A stretch of DNA of 64,000 nucleotides. It comes from Rhodococcus sp. 14-1411-2a (GTDB lineage Bacteria > Actinomycetota > Actinomycetes > Mycobacteriales > Mycobacteriaceae). Shown piece by piece: positions 55,268 through 63,433 of this stretch. The first letter of the stretch is position 1. The number at the start of each line of letters is the position of its first letter. Both the position numbers and the translations under genes were made by a program. The stretch spans positions 1 through 64,000 of the forward strand of contig NZ_NPGA01000008.1 of assembly GCF_002259485.1 (NCBI RefSeq), read 5' to 3'. The notes beneath the pieces are model-generated. The model was not told the DNA's origin. It saw only the letters and a list, made by a program, of their open reading frames with translations, and ran no database searches.

Positions 55268-57028
55268 ATGCCACACGGTGGCGATCTCGTCGCAGAAATT
55301 CTGCGCAAGCACGGAGTGACACAGGTGTTCGGACAGCCCGGCGGCCAGACGGCTGCGTTCTACCAGGGTCTGTCGAACAGGAAAGACATGTCCCATCTCG
55401 GCTGCCGTGACGAGCGATCCGCGGCCTACGCCGCCGACGCCTATGCACGAGTGAGCGGTAAGCCGGGAATCGTCGACGTGACCGTCGGCCCCGGCACGAC
55501 GAAGCTTCCCGACGGACTCATCGAGAGCATGAACGCCTCGGTGCCCATCGTTGCCATCGTCGGCGAACTCCCACGGTCCTGGGTTCCGCTGCGCGACGGT
55601 GGCGTCGGTTCCCAGGGGTTCGATCAGATGCCGTTCCTGCAGACCATGACCAAGCAGTCCTGGCTGGCACCGGACCTGGAGACAGTCCCCGATCTGGTGC
55701 GAGCGGCGTTCCGCACTGCCACCACCGGCAAGCCCGGCCCGACGGCCGTGGTGATTCCACACGATGTGCTGGACGAGGAGTGGGAAGAAACAGATCTCCA
55801 GGTAGAGGAAAGATTCAACTCCGCACCTGCGTACCGAAGCAGGCCCTCCGACGACGAACTGCGCACCGCCGCAGCGTTGATCGCCAAGGCCGAGCGTCCG
55901 TACATCATTGCCGGTGGCGGCGTTCTGGGTTCGGGAGCAACCGCGGAGCTCGCCGAGTTCGCCACTCGCGTCGGCGCCGCAGTGGGCACCAGCTTCACCG
56001 GCAAGGGCTCGGTCACCGAGACCGAAAGCTACTCGGTGGGCGTACTGAACCCTCTCGGATCACAGGCCGCGCGTGAGCTGGCCGGCGAGGCCGATCTCAT
56101 CATCTGGTTGGGATCCAAAGTGGGACAGAACACGTCGCTGAACTGGGCCCTGCCCCGTCCTGAGCAGATGACCATCCAGGTCGACGTCGACGGCAGTCAA
56201 CTCGGCCGAACCTTCGGGCCTTCGTCCGGACTGCTGGGCGATGTCAAGGCCACCCTCGAAGCGCTCGTCCCGCTGGTGGAACCCAAGTCGGTTCCGGAGT
56301 GGCAGAAGCGAATTGCGGAGTCGAAGATTGCCGCATGGGCATCGACCGAACCACTGAGACTGAGTGAGGCGAGCCCGGTCATGCCGCCGAGGGCCATGAC
56401 CGAACTGGCCAAGCATCTGCGGCCCCACGACATCGTCGTCTCCGACGCCAGCTTCAGCGCCGGTTGGATATCGAACTATCTGAAGAACCCGGTGCCGGGA
56501 CGCAACTTCCTGTTCGCACGCGGACAGGGCGGGCTCGGCTACTCGACCCCGGCGTCGATGGGTGCCGCGAAAGCCCGCCCCGAAGCGCGCATCGTCACCG
56601 TCTCGGGCGACGGCGGATTCAGTTACTCGGTAGGCGAATTGGCCACCCAGGCCGCCCACGGCATGAACATCGTGCACGTCGTCCTCAACAACGGAACCTG
56701 GGGATGGCTCCGCATGTGGGAGCACCTCCACTACGAGGGTCTGCGCTACTCCGTGGACCTGGAGAGTGAAAAGGCCAGCACCTCGTACGCCGCGGCGGCG
56801 GCAGGTCTGGGAATGCAGGGAATTCTGGTCACCTCGGCCGACGAGCTGGCCAACGCATTCGACAAGGCCTTCAGCACCGAAGGACCCACCGTCGTCGAGA
56901 TCAGAATCGATCCCGACGCGACGCCGATCGACAGCTACACCCGCCGATTGGCGTCGGGCAAATTCTATCCACGCCCGGGAACGGTCTACCAGGCTCGCCC
57001 GTGGCAGCAGTCTGCGGGCCGAAAGTAA
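55268..57028 (+). CDS. Thiamine-diphosphate-dependent enzyme, acetolactate-synthase-like
   Basis: A 586-residue ThDP enzyme of the decarboxylase/carboligase class. The catalytic glutamate is Glu49 in CRDERSAAYAADAYAR, and the ThDP motif runs from GDG (447-449) to NN (474-475) as GDGGFSYSVGELATQ...NNGTWGW. The middle domain has IAGGGVLGSGATAEL. AAGGAG lies before ATG 55268. It is not the biosynthetic IlvB: no ilvN partner is nearby, and it sits among polyol enzymes. It could cleave or join a 2-keto intermediate; no assignment to IolD, glyoxylate carboligase or Xsc is safe. Confidence 0.82.
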   Translation: MPHGGDLVAEILRKHGVTQVFGQPGGQTAAFYQGLSNRKDMSHLGCRDERSAAYAADAYARVSGKPGIVDVTVGPGTTKLPDGLIESMNASVPIVAIVGELPRSWVPLRDGGVGSQGFDQMPFLQTMTKQSWLAPDLETVPDLVRAAFRTATTGKPGPTAVVIPHDVLDEEWEETDLQVEERFNSAPAYRSRPSDDELRTAAALIAKAERPYIIAGGGVLGSGATAELAEFATRVGAAVGTSFTGKGSVTETESYSVGVLNPLGSQAARELAGEADLIIWLGSKVGQNTSLNWALPRPEQMTIQVDVDGSQLGRTFGPSSGLLGDVKATLEALVPLVEPKSVPEWQKRIAESKIAAWASTEPLRLSEASPVMPPRAMTELAKHLRPHDIVVSDASFSAGWISNYLKNPVPGRNFLFARGQGGLGYSTPASMGAAKARPEARIVTVSGDGGFSYSVGELATQAAHGMNIVHVVLNNGTWGWLRMWEHLHYEGLRYSVDLESEKASTSYAAAAAGLGMQGILVTSADELANAFDKAFSTEGPTVVEIRIDPDATPIDSYTRRLASGKFYPRPGTVYQARPWQQSAGRK

Positions 57029-57078
57029 CTGCACAGCAACAGGTCCACAGACCGAGCGGAACGACGAGAAGGACAGAC

Positions 57079-58761
57079 ATGAGTAACACCACACGACTGG
57101 ATCTCGACGAGGTGGCCGCGCACGAGTACGACCTCGTCGTGATCGGTGCGGGCATCAACGGGGCGGCGATCGCCCGCGAGGCCGCACTGCAGGGCACCCG
57201 AACCCTCCTGATCGACAAGGGAGATTTCGGGGGCGGCACGTCCAGTTGGTCGAGCAGGTTGATGCACGGCGGACTTCGCTACCTCGAATTCATGGAGTTC
57301 GCATTGGTGCACGAGTCACTGCGCGACCGGGAAGCACTGTTCGACATTGCTTCTCATCTGGTCAAGCCGTTGCCGTTCGTCGTTCCGCTCTACGGCCACA
57401 ACCACAAACCGGGTTGGATGATGCGGGTCGGCATGGCCATGTACGACGCCTTGTCCTGGAACAAGTCGGTGCCTCGACACCGCAGATTGAACAAGAAGGC
57501 GATGGCCGTCGAACTCGGAGGTCTGGATACCTCGTCACTCGCGGGTGGTCTGCACTACTACGACGGCCAGGTCGAGTTCGCCGAGCGATTGGTCGTCGAG
57601 AATGTGCTCGACGCGGCGCGTCACGGTGCTACAGTGCGTAACCACACCCAGGCAATTGCGTTGACCACACAGGGATCCACGGTCACCGGCGTCGAGCTCC
57701 TCGACGTCACGACCGGACGATCGGCCGCGGTTCGGGCCACGGTCATCGTCAACGCAGCCGGTCCGTGGGTCGATGACATCCTGGTCGGCTCCGCACCCTC
57801 GATGCCGCGATTGATCGGCGGTACCAAGGGAACTCACGCCGTCGTCGGGCCGTTTCCCGGCGCTCCGACGTGCGCGGTGTACTACGAGGCCCGGTCGGAC
57901 AACCGCGCCGTGCTCGTCATTCCGTGGCGCGGGCACTTCCTCATCGGAACCACCGACGACCGCTTCGACGGCGACCTTGACACCGTGGCGGCAACGCAGG
58001 ACGAGATCGACTACATCCTGGCCGAGACCAACGAGCTGATCCCCGGTGCCGGATTGACGCGCGAGTCGGTGGTGATGACGTACGCGGGTGTTCGGCCCCT
58101 CCCCTTCCAAGCCGATGGGGACACTCGGGCCATCTCCCGCAGCCACGACATCGTCGATCACGACGAGCTGGAGGGGCTGATCTCGGTCGTCGGCGGCAAG
58201 CTGACGCCGCACCTATCGCTGGCCGAGGAGACGCTGACGATGGTCTACCGGAAGATGAAGCGCCCGAAGCCGACGTTCTGTGCTCGCACCACGCCACTGC
58301 CCGGTGCAGGCCCTGATCCTGCTCGCGGATTACGCTCGGCTGCAGACGATCTGGGTCTATCCGAACATCTCGTGGACCGATTGGTGGCCGTGTACGGCAG
58401 CCGCGTGGACGAACTGCTCGAGTTGACGCGCACCGAACCGGAACTGGCAGAGGTGGTCGGACACGGTCGCGGCGCGTTCCTGGCCGCCGAAGTGATGCTG
58501 GCAATCCGAGAGGAATACGCAGTCACCCTGGCCGACATCCTGCATCGGCGCATCATGATCGGCATCGAACCCGGCGCGCAGGACGGTGCCGCCGAGGCCG
58601 TGGGGCGAATCCTCGAACAGCACGCGGGATGGTCCACCGACCACGTCGCGCGGGATCTTCGAGAAAATCGGGAATACGTCAAACGCTTGACCTCCTGCAC
58701 GCGCCACACCGTTGCGTCGGAACTCGAAGCCCAGGCGTCGTACTCGACGACCAGCAGCTGA
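57079..58761 (+). CDS. GlpD-like FAD-dependent polyol-phosphate dehydrogenase
   Basis: A 560-residue flavoprotein of the GlpD/EryB type. The FAD dinucleotide fold is GAGINGAAIAREAALQG (23-39), then SSWSSRLMHGGLRYLE and the substrate-side TYAGVRPLPF and SVVGGKLTPHLSLAEETL. It has a C-terminal helical domain as in GlpD. These enzymes oxidise glycerol-3-phosphate or erythritol phosphates, passing electrons to quinone. GAGAAGGAC precedes ATG 57079. Last gene of the operon. Glycerol-3-phosphate dehydrogenase is the conservative alternative. Confidence 0.88.
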   Translation: MSNTTRLDLDEVAAHEYDLVVIGAGINGAAIAREAALQGTRTLLIDKGDFGGGTSSWSSRLMHGGLRYLEFMEFALVHESLRDREALFDIASHLVKPLPFVVPLYGHNHKPGWMMRVGMAMYDALSWNKSVPRHRRLNKKAMAVELGGLDTSSLAGGLHYYDGQVEFAERLVVENVLDAARHGATVRNHTQAIALTTQGSTVTGVELLDVTTGRSAAVRATVIVNAAGPWVDDILVGSAPSMPRLIGGTKGTHAVVGPFPGAPTCAVYYEARSDNRAVLVIPWRGHFLIGTTDDRFDGDLDTVAATQDEIDYILAETNELIPGAGLTRESVVMTYAGVRPLPFQADGDTRAISRSHDIVDHDELEGLISVVGGKLTPHLSLAEETLTMVYRKMKRPKPTFCARTTPLPGAGPDPARGLRSAADDLGLSEHLVDRLVAVYGSRVDELLELTRTEPELAEVVGHGRGAFLAAEVMLAIREEYAVTLADILHRRIMIGIEPGAQDGAAEAVGRILEQHAGWSTDHVARDLRENREYVKRLTSCTRHTVASELEAQASYSTTSS

Positions 58762-58782
58762 CCAACCCTCCCGTACCCCCCC

Positions 58783-58841
58783 TTCGGGATCAATGCGACT
58801 TTGTTGCAGTCCAAGCGACTGAAACCCACATTGATCCCGAA
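58783..58841. other. Nested inverted-repeat element after the polyol operon
   Basis: TTCGGGATCAATG (58783-58795) and CATTGATCCCGAA (58829-58841) are perfect 13-bp inverted arms around a 33-base loop that itself holds CAGTC-CAAGC-GACTG. There is no U-tract. Next comes GCGTC...GACGC at 58861-58880. It separates the operon from the convergent deacetylase-like gene and may be a terminator or a small mobile palindrome. Confidence 0.75.
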
Positions 58842-58910
58842 AAGGAGGCTCCAGAAGGATGCGTCGCAACGGAGTGACGCGGGGTGGGGTGGAGGGCAGC
58901 GAACGGCTTG

Positions 58911-59612
58911 CTAGGCCACGCGAGAGTTGCTGCGCGGCAGCCATTCGTACACGCCGGCCTCGGCTCCGTGGTGCAGGGAGAGGTCGATGGCGTCGAGGAT
59001 TGCCTGTCGCGGTCCCGGGCGTCCGAGTTGCTTGGCACTGATGGCCAGGCGCACCACTCCGTCACGTCGCGCGGTGCGGCCTGCGCCGATTACCAGTGCC
59101 TTGAACCACCACGGTTCGGCTTTGAATCCTTCGCCGATTCCCCATACTCGGGCACGCACCACGCCGTCGCGGTCGAGATCGTGAATACCGTTCAGCGCGG
59201 CCAACATTCGGAAGCCCGCGTCGGGGAGGGCTTCGACGGCTCCGGGTGAGGCGATCCAGCGCGGAGCGGCGAAGATTCGGGTGCGCAGGCCCGTCTGTTC
59301 CATGACGCGGTCGGCGGCCATCAGACGCAGTCGTGCTTCGTGACGCGGCAGCGAGGAGAACTCGGATCGTCGACGCTTCGTCGCGGCCTGGTCGTAGCCG
59401 TGCAGAACGATCGCGTCGCCGCCGTCGCGTCGCGCCCGCAACCATTCCTGGGTGGGCACGTCGGCTGCGAGGCGGTACTTGTCCTTCAACCGAGGTGCGA
59501 CGAGCAGCGACAGCGGAACGCCGCGACCGTCGAGGATCCGCGCGAACTCGGCGGCGTGCTCGTAGGTGTCGTTCTTGATTCCGCTCACCGACACGATCAG
59601 GCGTCCAGACAT
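58911..59612 (-). CDS. DUF2334 polysaccharide-deacetylase-like protein
   Basis: A 233-residue protein beginning MSGRLIVSVSGIKNDTYEHAAEFA, typical of DUF2334, a barrel related to NodB deacetylases. Visible motifs: VLHGYDQAATKRRRSEFSSL, GLRTRIFAAPRWIASPGAVEAL and LSLHHGAEAGVYEWL near the end, replacing the canonical NodB metal triad. ATG 59612 has no strong ribosome-binding site. Substrate, probably an envelope glycan or glycolipid, is unknown. Confidence 0.75.
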   Translation of the reverse strand: MSGRLIVSVSGIKNDTYEHAAEFARILDGRGVPLSLLVAPRLKDKYRLAADVPTQEWLRARRDGGDAIVLHGYDQAATKRRRSEFSSLPRHEARLRLMAADRVMEQTGLRTRIFAAPRWIASPGAVEALPDAGFRMLAALNGIHDLDRDGVVRARVWGIGEGFKAEPWWFKALVIGAGRTARRDGVVRLAISAKQLGRPGPRQAILDAIDLSLHHGAEAGVYEWLPRSNSRVA

Positions 59613-59667
59613 GACTCGAGCCTCGCACACCAGCGTGAACGAGGCTCGACGTCGATGCAGACAGAAG

Positions 59668-60177
59668 CTAAACGGCCATCGTGTCCTTCGGCAGGATCTT
59701 GTCGATCGCTGCGAGCACCTCGGGTGCGTCCGGCTCGGTGCGCGGACGGAAACGATCGGTCACGACGCCGTCGGGCGAGATCAGGAACTTCTCGAAGTTC
59801 CACTGGACGTCTCCGGCCTTGCCGTCGGCGTCTTCGGTCTTGGTCAGTTCGGCGTACAACGGGTGCTGGTTGTCACCGTTGACGTCGACCTTCTCGGTCA
59901 TCGCGAACGTGATGCCGTACGTGGTGGAGCAAAAGGTCTCGATCTCTTCTGCGGTGCCCGGTTCCTGGCCACCGAACTGATTGCAGGGCACTCCGACGAC
60001 CGACAGGCCTCGCGCCGAGTATTCGTTGGCGAGCTTCTCGAGCTTTTCGTACTGCGGGGTCAGTCCGCACTTGGAGGCGACATTGACCACGAGTACGGCT
60101 CTTCCGGCGTACTCGTCTAGCGAGGTGGGCGCACCACCCAGCGTGTTGATGCCGATGTTCTGAACTTCAGTCATCAT
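59668..60177 (-). CDS. Glutathione-peroxidase-family thiol peroxidase
   Basis: A 169-residue Gpx-fold peroxidase with the catalytic cysteine in NVASKCGLTPQYEKL (Cys37), the conserved VPCNQFGGQEPG and a WNFEKFL tryptophan motif. Cys65 and Cys83 are placed as in the thioredoxin-dependent type, so it likely reduces peroxides with thioredoxin or mycoredoxin rather than glutathione. Consecutive ATGs at 60177 and 60174 are both possible. Monocistronic, next to the symporter terminator. Confidence 0.92.
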   Translation of the reverse strand: MMTEVQNIGINTLGGAPTSLDEYAGRAVLVVNVASKCGLTPQYEKLEKLANEYSARGLSVVGVPCNQFGGQEPGTAEEIETFCSTTYGITFAMTEKVDVNGDNQHPLYAELTKTEDADGKAGDVQWNFEKFLISPDGVVTDRFRPRTEPDAPEVLAAIDKILPKDTMAV

Positions 60178-60225
60178 CCGAACTTACCTGTGAGTACCGA
60201 CAGAATGGAACCGACGTACGAAAAA

Positions 60226-60260
60226 CAAGAACGACCCCGCTGGTGGCGGGGTCGTTCTTG
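60226..60260 (-). terminator. Intrinsic terminator after the dicarboxylate symporter
   Basis: A perfect 15-bp stem (CAAGAACGACCCCGC/GCGGGGTCGTTCTTG) with a TGGTG loop. The AAAAA at 60221-60225 becomes UUUUU in the minus-strand transcript, so this is a classical intrinsic terminator for the gene ending at 60308. Confidence 0.93.
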
Positions 60261-60307
60261 GTTCTTCCGAACCGGGCGACGGGGGGATGCGCGGCGCCCG
60301 GCAGGTA

Positions 60308-61705
60308 TTACGCCTTGGCGGCGTGCTTTTCGATGATGACCTGCTTGTCGGCAGGTCGGTCGTCCTCGGGGAGGTGGTCGTCGACCATGGTCTCCTCGTC
60401 GAACGGCAGTCCGCCGTCGAGGACGGTGTTGACTCGTTCCTTGTCCAGAGTCTTGGTCCAGGTACCGACCAAGAGGGTGGCGACGGCGTTACCCGAGAAG
60501 TTGGTCACGGCGCGGGCCTCGGACATGAAGCGGTCGATTCCGACGATGATCGGGACGCCGTCCAGCAGCTGAGGGGCGTGACTTTCCAGGCCGCCGGCCA
60601 GCGTGGCCAGACCGGCTCCGGAGACTCCGGCCGCGCCCTTCGAGGCGATGATCATGAACAGCAACAGCGAGAACTGCTCGGGGATCGAGAGCGGCAGGTT
60701 CATGGCGTCGGCGATGAAGATCGAGGCCATCGTCAGGTAGATCGCGGTGCCGTCGAGGTTGAACGAGTAACCGGTGGGGACGACGATGCCGACGGTGGTG
60801 CGCTCGACTCCGACGTGCTCCATCTTCGCGATCAGACGCGGCAGAGCCGACTCGGAGGACGACGTGGCGACGATCAGCAGGTACTCGCGGGCCAGGTACT
60901 TGACCAGCTTGAAGATCGAGAAGCCGGAGACGAACTTGAGGATCAGCCCGAGGAAGAAGAAGACGAAGATGAAGCAGGTGATGTAGAACGCCAGCATCAA
61001 GGTGCCGAGCTGGATGACCGCGTCGAAACCGGTCTTGCCGACGACACCGGCGATGGCGCCGAAAGCGCCGATCGGCGCGAGCCACAGGATCATGGTCAGG
61101 ATGCGGAACACGAGCTTCTGCACCGAACCGATGCCCTTGAGGATGCCCTCGCCGCTCTTGCCCATGGCCTGCAGTGCGAACCCGACCAGGATGGCGACGA
61201 ACAGCGTCTGCAGCACCGAACCGGCGGTGAGCGATGACAGCAACGACGTGGGGATGATGCCGGCGATGAAGTCCATGGTGCCGCCTGCCGCCTCGGCGTC
61301 GGCCGCGTACTCCGCACCTGCACCCGCCGTGGGGATGTTCAGGCCGTCACCGGGCTGGATCAGGTTGCCGACGACCATGCCGATGCCGAGGGCGATGGTC
61401 GACATGGTCAGGAAGTAGGCCAGGGCAAGGCCACCGACGCGGCCGACACTGGCTGCGGCGCGGACCGATCCGATACCGAGGACGATGGTGCAGAAGATGA
61501 CCGGGCTGATCATCATCTTGATCAGGCTGACGAAGAGCGTACCGAGCACCGCGAGCTCGACGGCGAAGTCCTTTGCCGTCAATCCGACGATCACACCGGC
61601 GATCACCGCGATGATCACGGCAATGTAGAGCCAGTGAGTCTTGTCGCGCTTTTTCTTGGGCTCGGCTGGCGGATTGTCGAACCGCTCGGCATCGATGGTT
61701 GTCAT
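60308..61705 (-). CDS. C4-dicarboxylate:cation symporter, DctA-type
   Basis: A 465-residue DAACS transporter: MTTIDAERFDNPPAEPKKKR then eight helices. The serine-rich loop is ATSSSESALPRLIAKME and the cation site is YSFNLDGTAIYLTM, the DctA form of NMDGT. The C-terminal tail is charged. DctA-type members take up succinate, fumarate, malate or oxaloacetate with sodium or protons. The divergently encoded CitA/DcuS-like sensor kinase and response regulator strongly suggest dicarboxylate induction. Compare the other DAACS gene at 23222-24520, which lacks this motif. Confidence 0.9.
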   Translation of the reverse strand: MTTIDAERFDNPPAEPKKKRDKTHWLYIAVIIAVIAGVIVGLTAKDFAVELAVLGTLFVSLIKMMISPVIFCTIVLGIGSVRAAASVGRVGGLALAYFLTMSTIALGIGMVVGNLIQPGDGLNIPTAGAGAEYAADAEAAGGTMDFIAGIIPTSLLSSLTAGSVLQTLFVAILVGFALQAMGKSGEGILKGIGSVQKLVFRILTMILWLAPIGAFGAIAGVVGKTGFDAVIQLGTLMLAFYITCFIFVFFFLGLILKFVSGFSIFKLVKYLAREYLLIVATSSSESALPRLIAKMEHVGVERTTVGIVVPTGYSFNLDGTAIYLTMASIFIADAMNLPLSIPEQFSLLLFMIIASKGAAGVSGAGLATLAGGLESHAPQLLDGVPIIVGIDRFMSEARAVTNFSGNAVATLLVGTWTKTLDKERVNTVLDGGLPFDEETMVDDHLPEDDRPADKQVIIEKHAAKA

Positions 61706-61815
61706 GAGTCTTCCTTCTGGTTCAAATGAAGCGCGAGTCGAACTGCGGACTTCGTGACTACTGGGAGTGGAGTGAGGTGCATCACCCCTGCTGAGAGATG
61801 ATGTTGCTCGACGCC

Positions 61816-61829
61816 GTGACAGGAGTCAC
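61816..61829. promoter_or_regulatory. Inverted repeat between symporter and sensor-kinase genes
   Basis: GTGAC-AGGA-GTCAC is a perfect 5-bp inverted repeat in the 174-base divergent gap, just before TACGTT (61833-61838), a candidate -10 for the sensor kinase. It could be a regulator site. Confidence 0.45.
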
Positions 61830-61879
61830 CTATACGTTCATTTCGTTCACACCGACTGTTCTTGCGCGAAAGGAATCCG

Positions 61880-63433
61880 TTGTCCGCCAAACGTCCGCTG
61901 AGCGTCGCCGGCCAGGTGTTGGTGTTGCAGCTCGTCGTCATCGGGGTCGTCGTGTTCGCCGGCGGCATCCTGACGGTGCTCAACGAACGGTCCAACAGCG
62001 ACGACGCGACCCGACGCGAAGTCACGGCGATCGCGGTCAGCATCGCCAACGAACCGTCGACGCCCATTGCGATCGCATCCGAAAACCCGACGTCACGTCT
62101 GCAGCCGGAAACCGAGAAGATCCGTCAGGTCACGGGTGTCGATTTCATCGTCGTCATGGCCCCGGATCGCACCCGTTTCACGCACACCACCGTCGACCTG
62201 ATCGGTAAACCGTTCAGCGGCAACATCGATCGCGCGCTACAAGGTGAGACGTTCACCGAGACCTACGTCGGGTCTCTCGGGCCGTCGATCCGTTCGGTCA
62301 CCCCGGTCACAAATACAGAAGGTGAGATCGTCGGCCTCGTCTCGGCAGGAGTCACTCGCCAGAAGATCAGTGATCAGTTCTTCCAGGGCCTCCCGCTGAT
62401 CATCGGAGTCGTGCTCGCTGCGTTCGTCGTCGCCGCAGCGGGATCGACGCTGCTCAGTCGCCGGCTTCGGCGTCAGACACTGGGGATGGCACCGGCGGAA
62501 CTGCGCACGATGTACGAGCATCACGATGCCGTCCTGCACTCGATCGGTGAAGGCTTGTTGGTGTTCGGCCGCAGCGACGAGGCGGAGTTGGTCAACGACG
62601 AGGCCCGACGCCTGCTCGATCTGCCGGAGGGCCCGGTCTCGCTCGCGTCGCTGCCGGAGTCGATGCAGCAGATGGACACCGGCATCGTGCGCGGTGAGTT
62701 GCATCTGACGAAGGATCGGGTGCTCGTCGTCAATCAGGATCCGGTGATGTGGGAGGGCCGACGCCTGGGCAATGTGCTGACGATTCGCGATCAGACCGAA
62801 TTGCGTTCGTTGATGGGTGAATTGGACTCGGTGCGCAGTTTTGCGGAGTCGCTGCGTTCACAGGCGCACGAGTCGGCGAACAGGCTGCACACCGTCATCA
62901 CCATGGTCGAGCTCGGCCGGCCGCAGGAGGCCGTCGAGTTCGCCACCGCCGATCTCGAACTCTCGCAGACGCTGATCGACCGCCTGATGAACTCCGTCGG
63001 CGAGCCTGCACTCGCGGCGCTGCTGCTGGGCAAGGTCAGTCAAGCTGCCGAGCAGGGTGTGGAGCTCACCATCACCGACGACACGGCGATGGAGGACGAA
63101 GGAGTGCTGACGGCCCGCGAATTGGTCACGCTGGTAGGCAATCTGATAGACAATGCCATCGATGCCTCGAAAGAATCCGATCAGCCGTGGGTCGAAGTGA
63201 CCGTCCGTGACGCCGACGCCGAACTCGTCGTACGCGTTGCCGACAGTGGTCCCGGAATGCCGCCCGAGACGCTGAAAGCTGCTCTGCGGCGCGGCTACTC
63301 GACCAAGTCCGGCTCACGCGGTCTGGGGCTGGCGCTGGTGGCCCAGGTCATCAACCGCCATCGGGGCACTCTGACGTCGGAAGTGACGTACGGATCTGTC
63401 ATGGTTGCCACCATCCCGGGCTCGACATCGTGA
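61880..63433 (+). CDS. CitA/DcuS-type sensor histidine kinase
   Basis: A 517-residue kinase. Membrane helices are at about 11-33 and 171-192, with a periplasmic Cache/PDC domain between (QVTGVDFIVVMAPDRTRFTH with the usual strand order). A PAS-like domain follows at about 215-310. The dimerisation box has His330 in SQAHESANRLHTVITMVELG, and the ATPase domain has NLIDNAIDAS and ADSGPGMPPETLKAA with GLGLALVAQV. TTG 61880 is preferred because GAAAGGA lies six bases before it. Senses a carboxylate, inferred from the divergent symporter gene. Confidence 0.88.
   Translation: MSAKRPLSVAGQVLVLQLVVIGVVVFAGGILTVLNERSNSDDATRREVTAIAVSIANEPSTPIAIASENPTSRLQPETEKIRQVTGVDFIVVMAPDRTRFTHTTVDLIGKPFSGNIDRALQGETFTETYVGSLGPSIRSVTPVTNTEGEIVGLVSAGVTRQKISDQFFQGLPLIIGVVLAAFVVAAAGSTLLSRRLRRQTLGMAPAELRTMYEHHDAVLHSIGEGLLVFGRSDEAELVNDEARRLLDLPEGPVSLASLPESMQQMDTGIVRGELHLTKDRVLVVNQDPVMWEGRRLGNVLTIRDQTELRSLMGELDSVRSFAESLRSQAHESANRLHTVITMVELGRPQEAVEFATADLELSQTLIDRLMNSVGEPALAALLLGKVSQAAEQGVELTITDDTAMEDEGVLTARELVTLVGNLIDNAIDASKESDQPWVEVTVRDADAELVVRVADSGPGMPPETLKAALRRGYSTKSGSRGLGLALVAQVINRHRGTLTSEVTYGSVMVATIPGSTS

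Noticed and set aside
61862..61879. TTG at 61862 as start of the sensor kinase
   Set aside because: The TTG at 61880 has a well-placed GAAAGGA site and gives the natural start before the first membrane helix.
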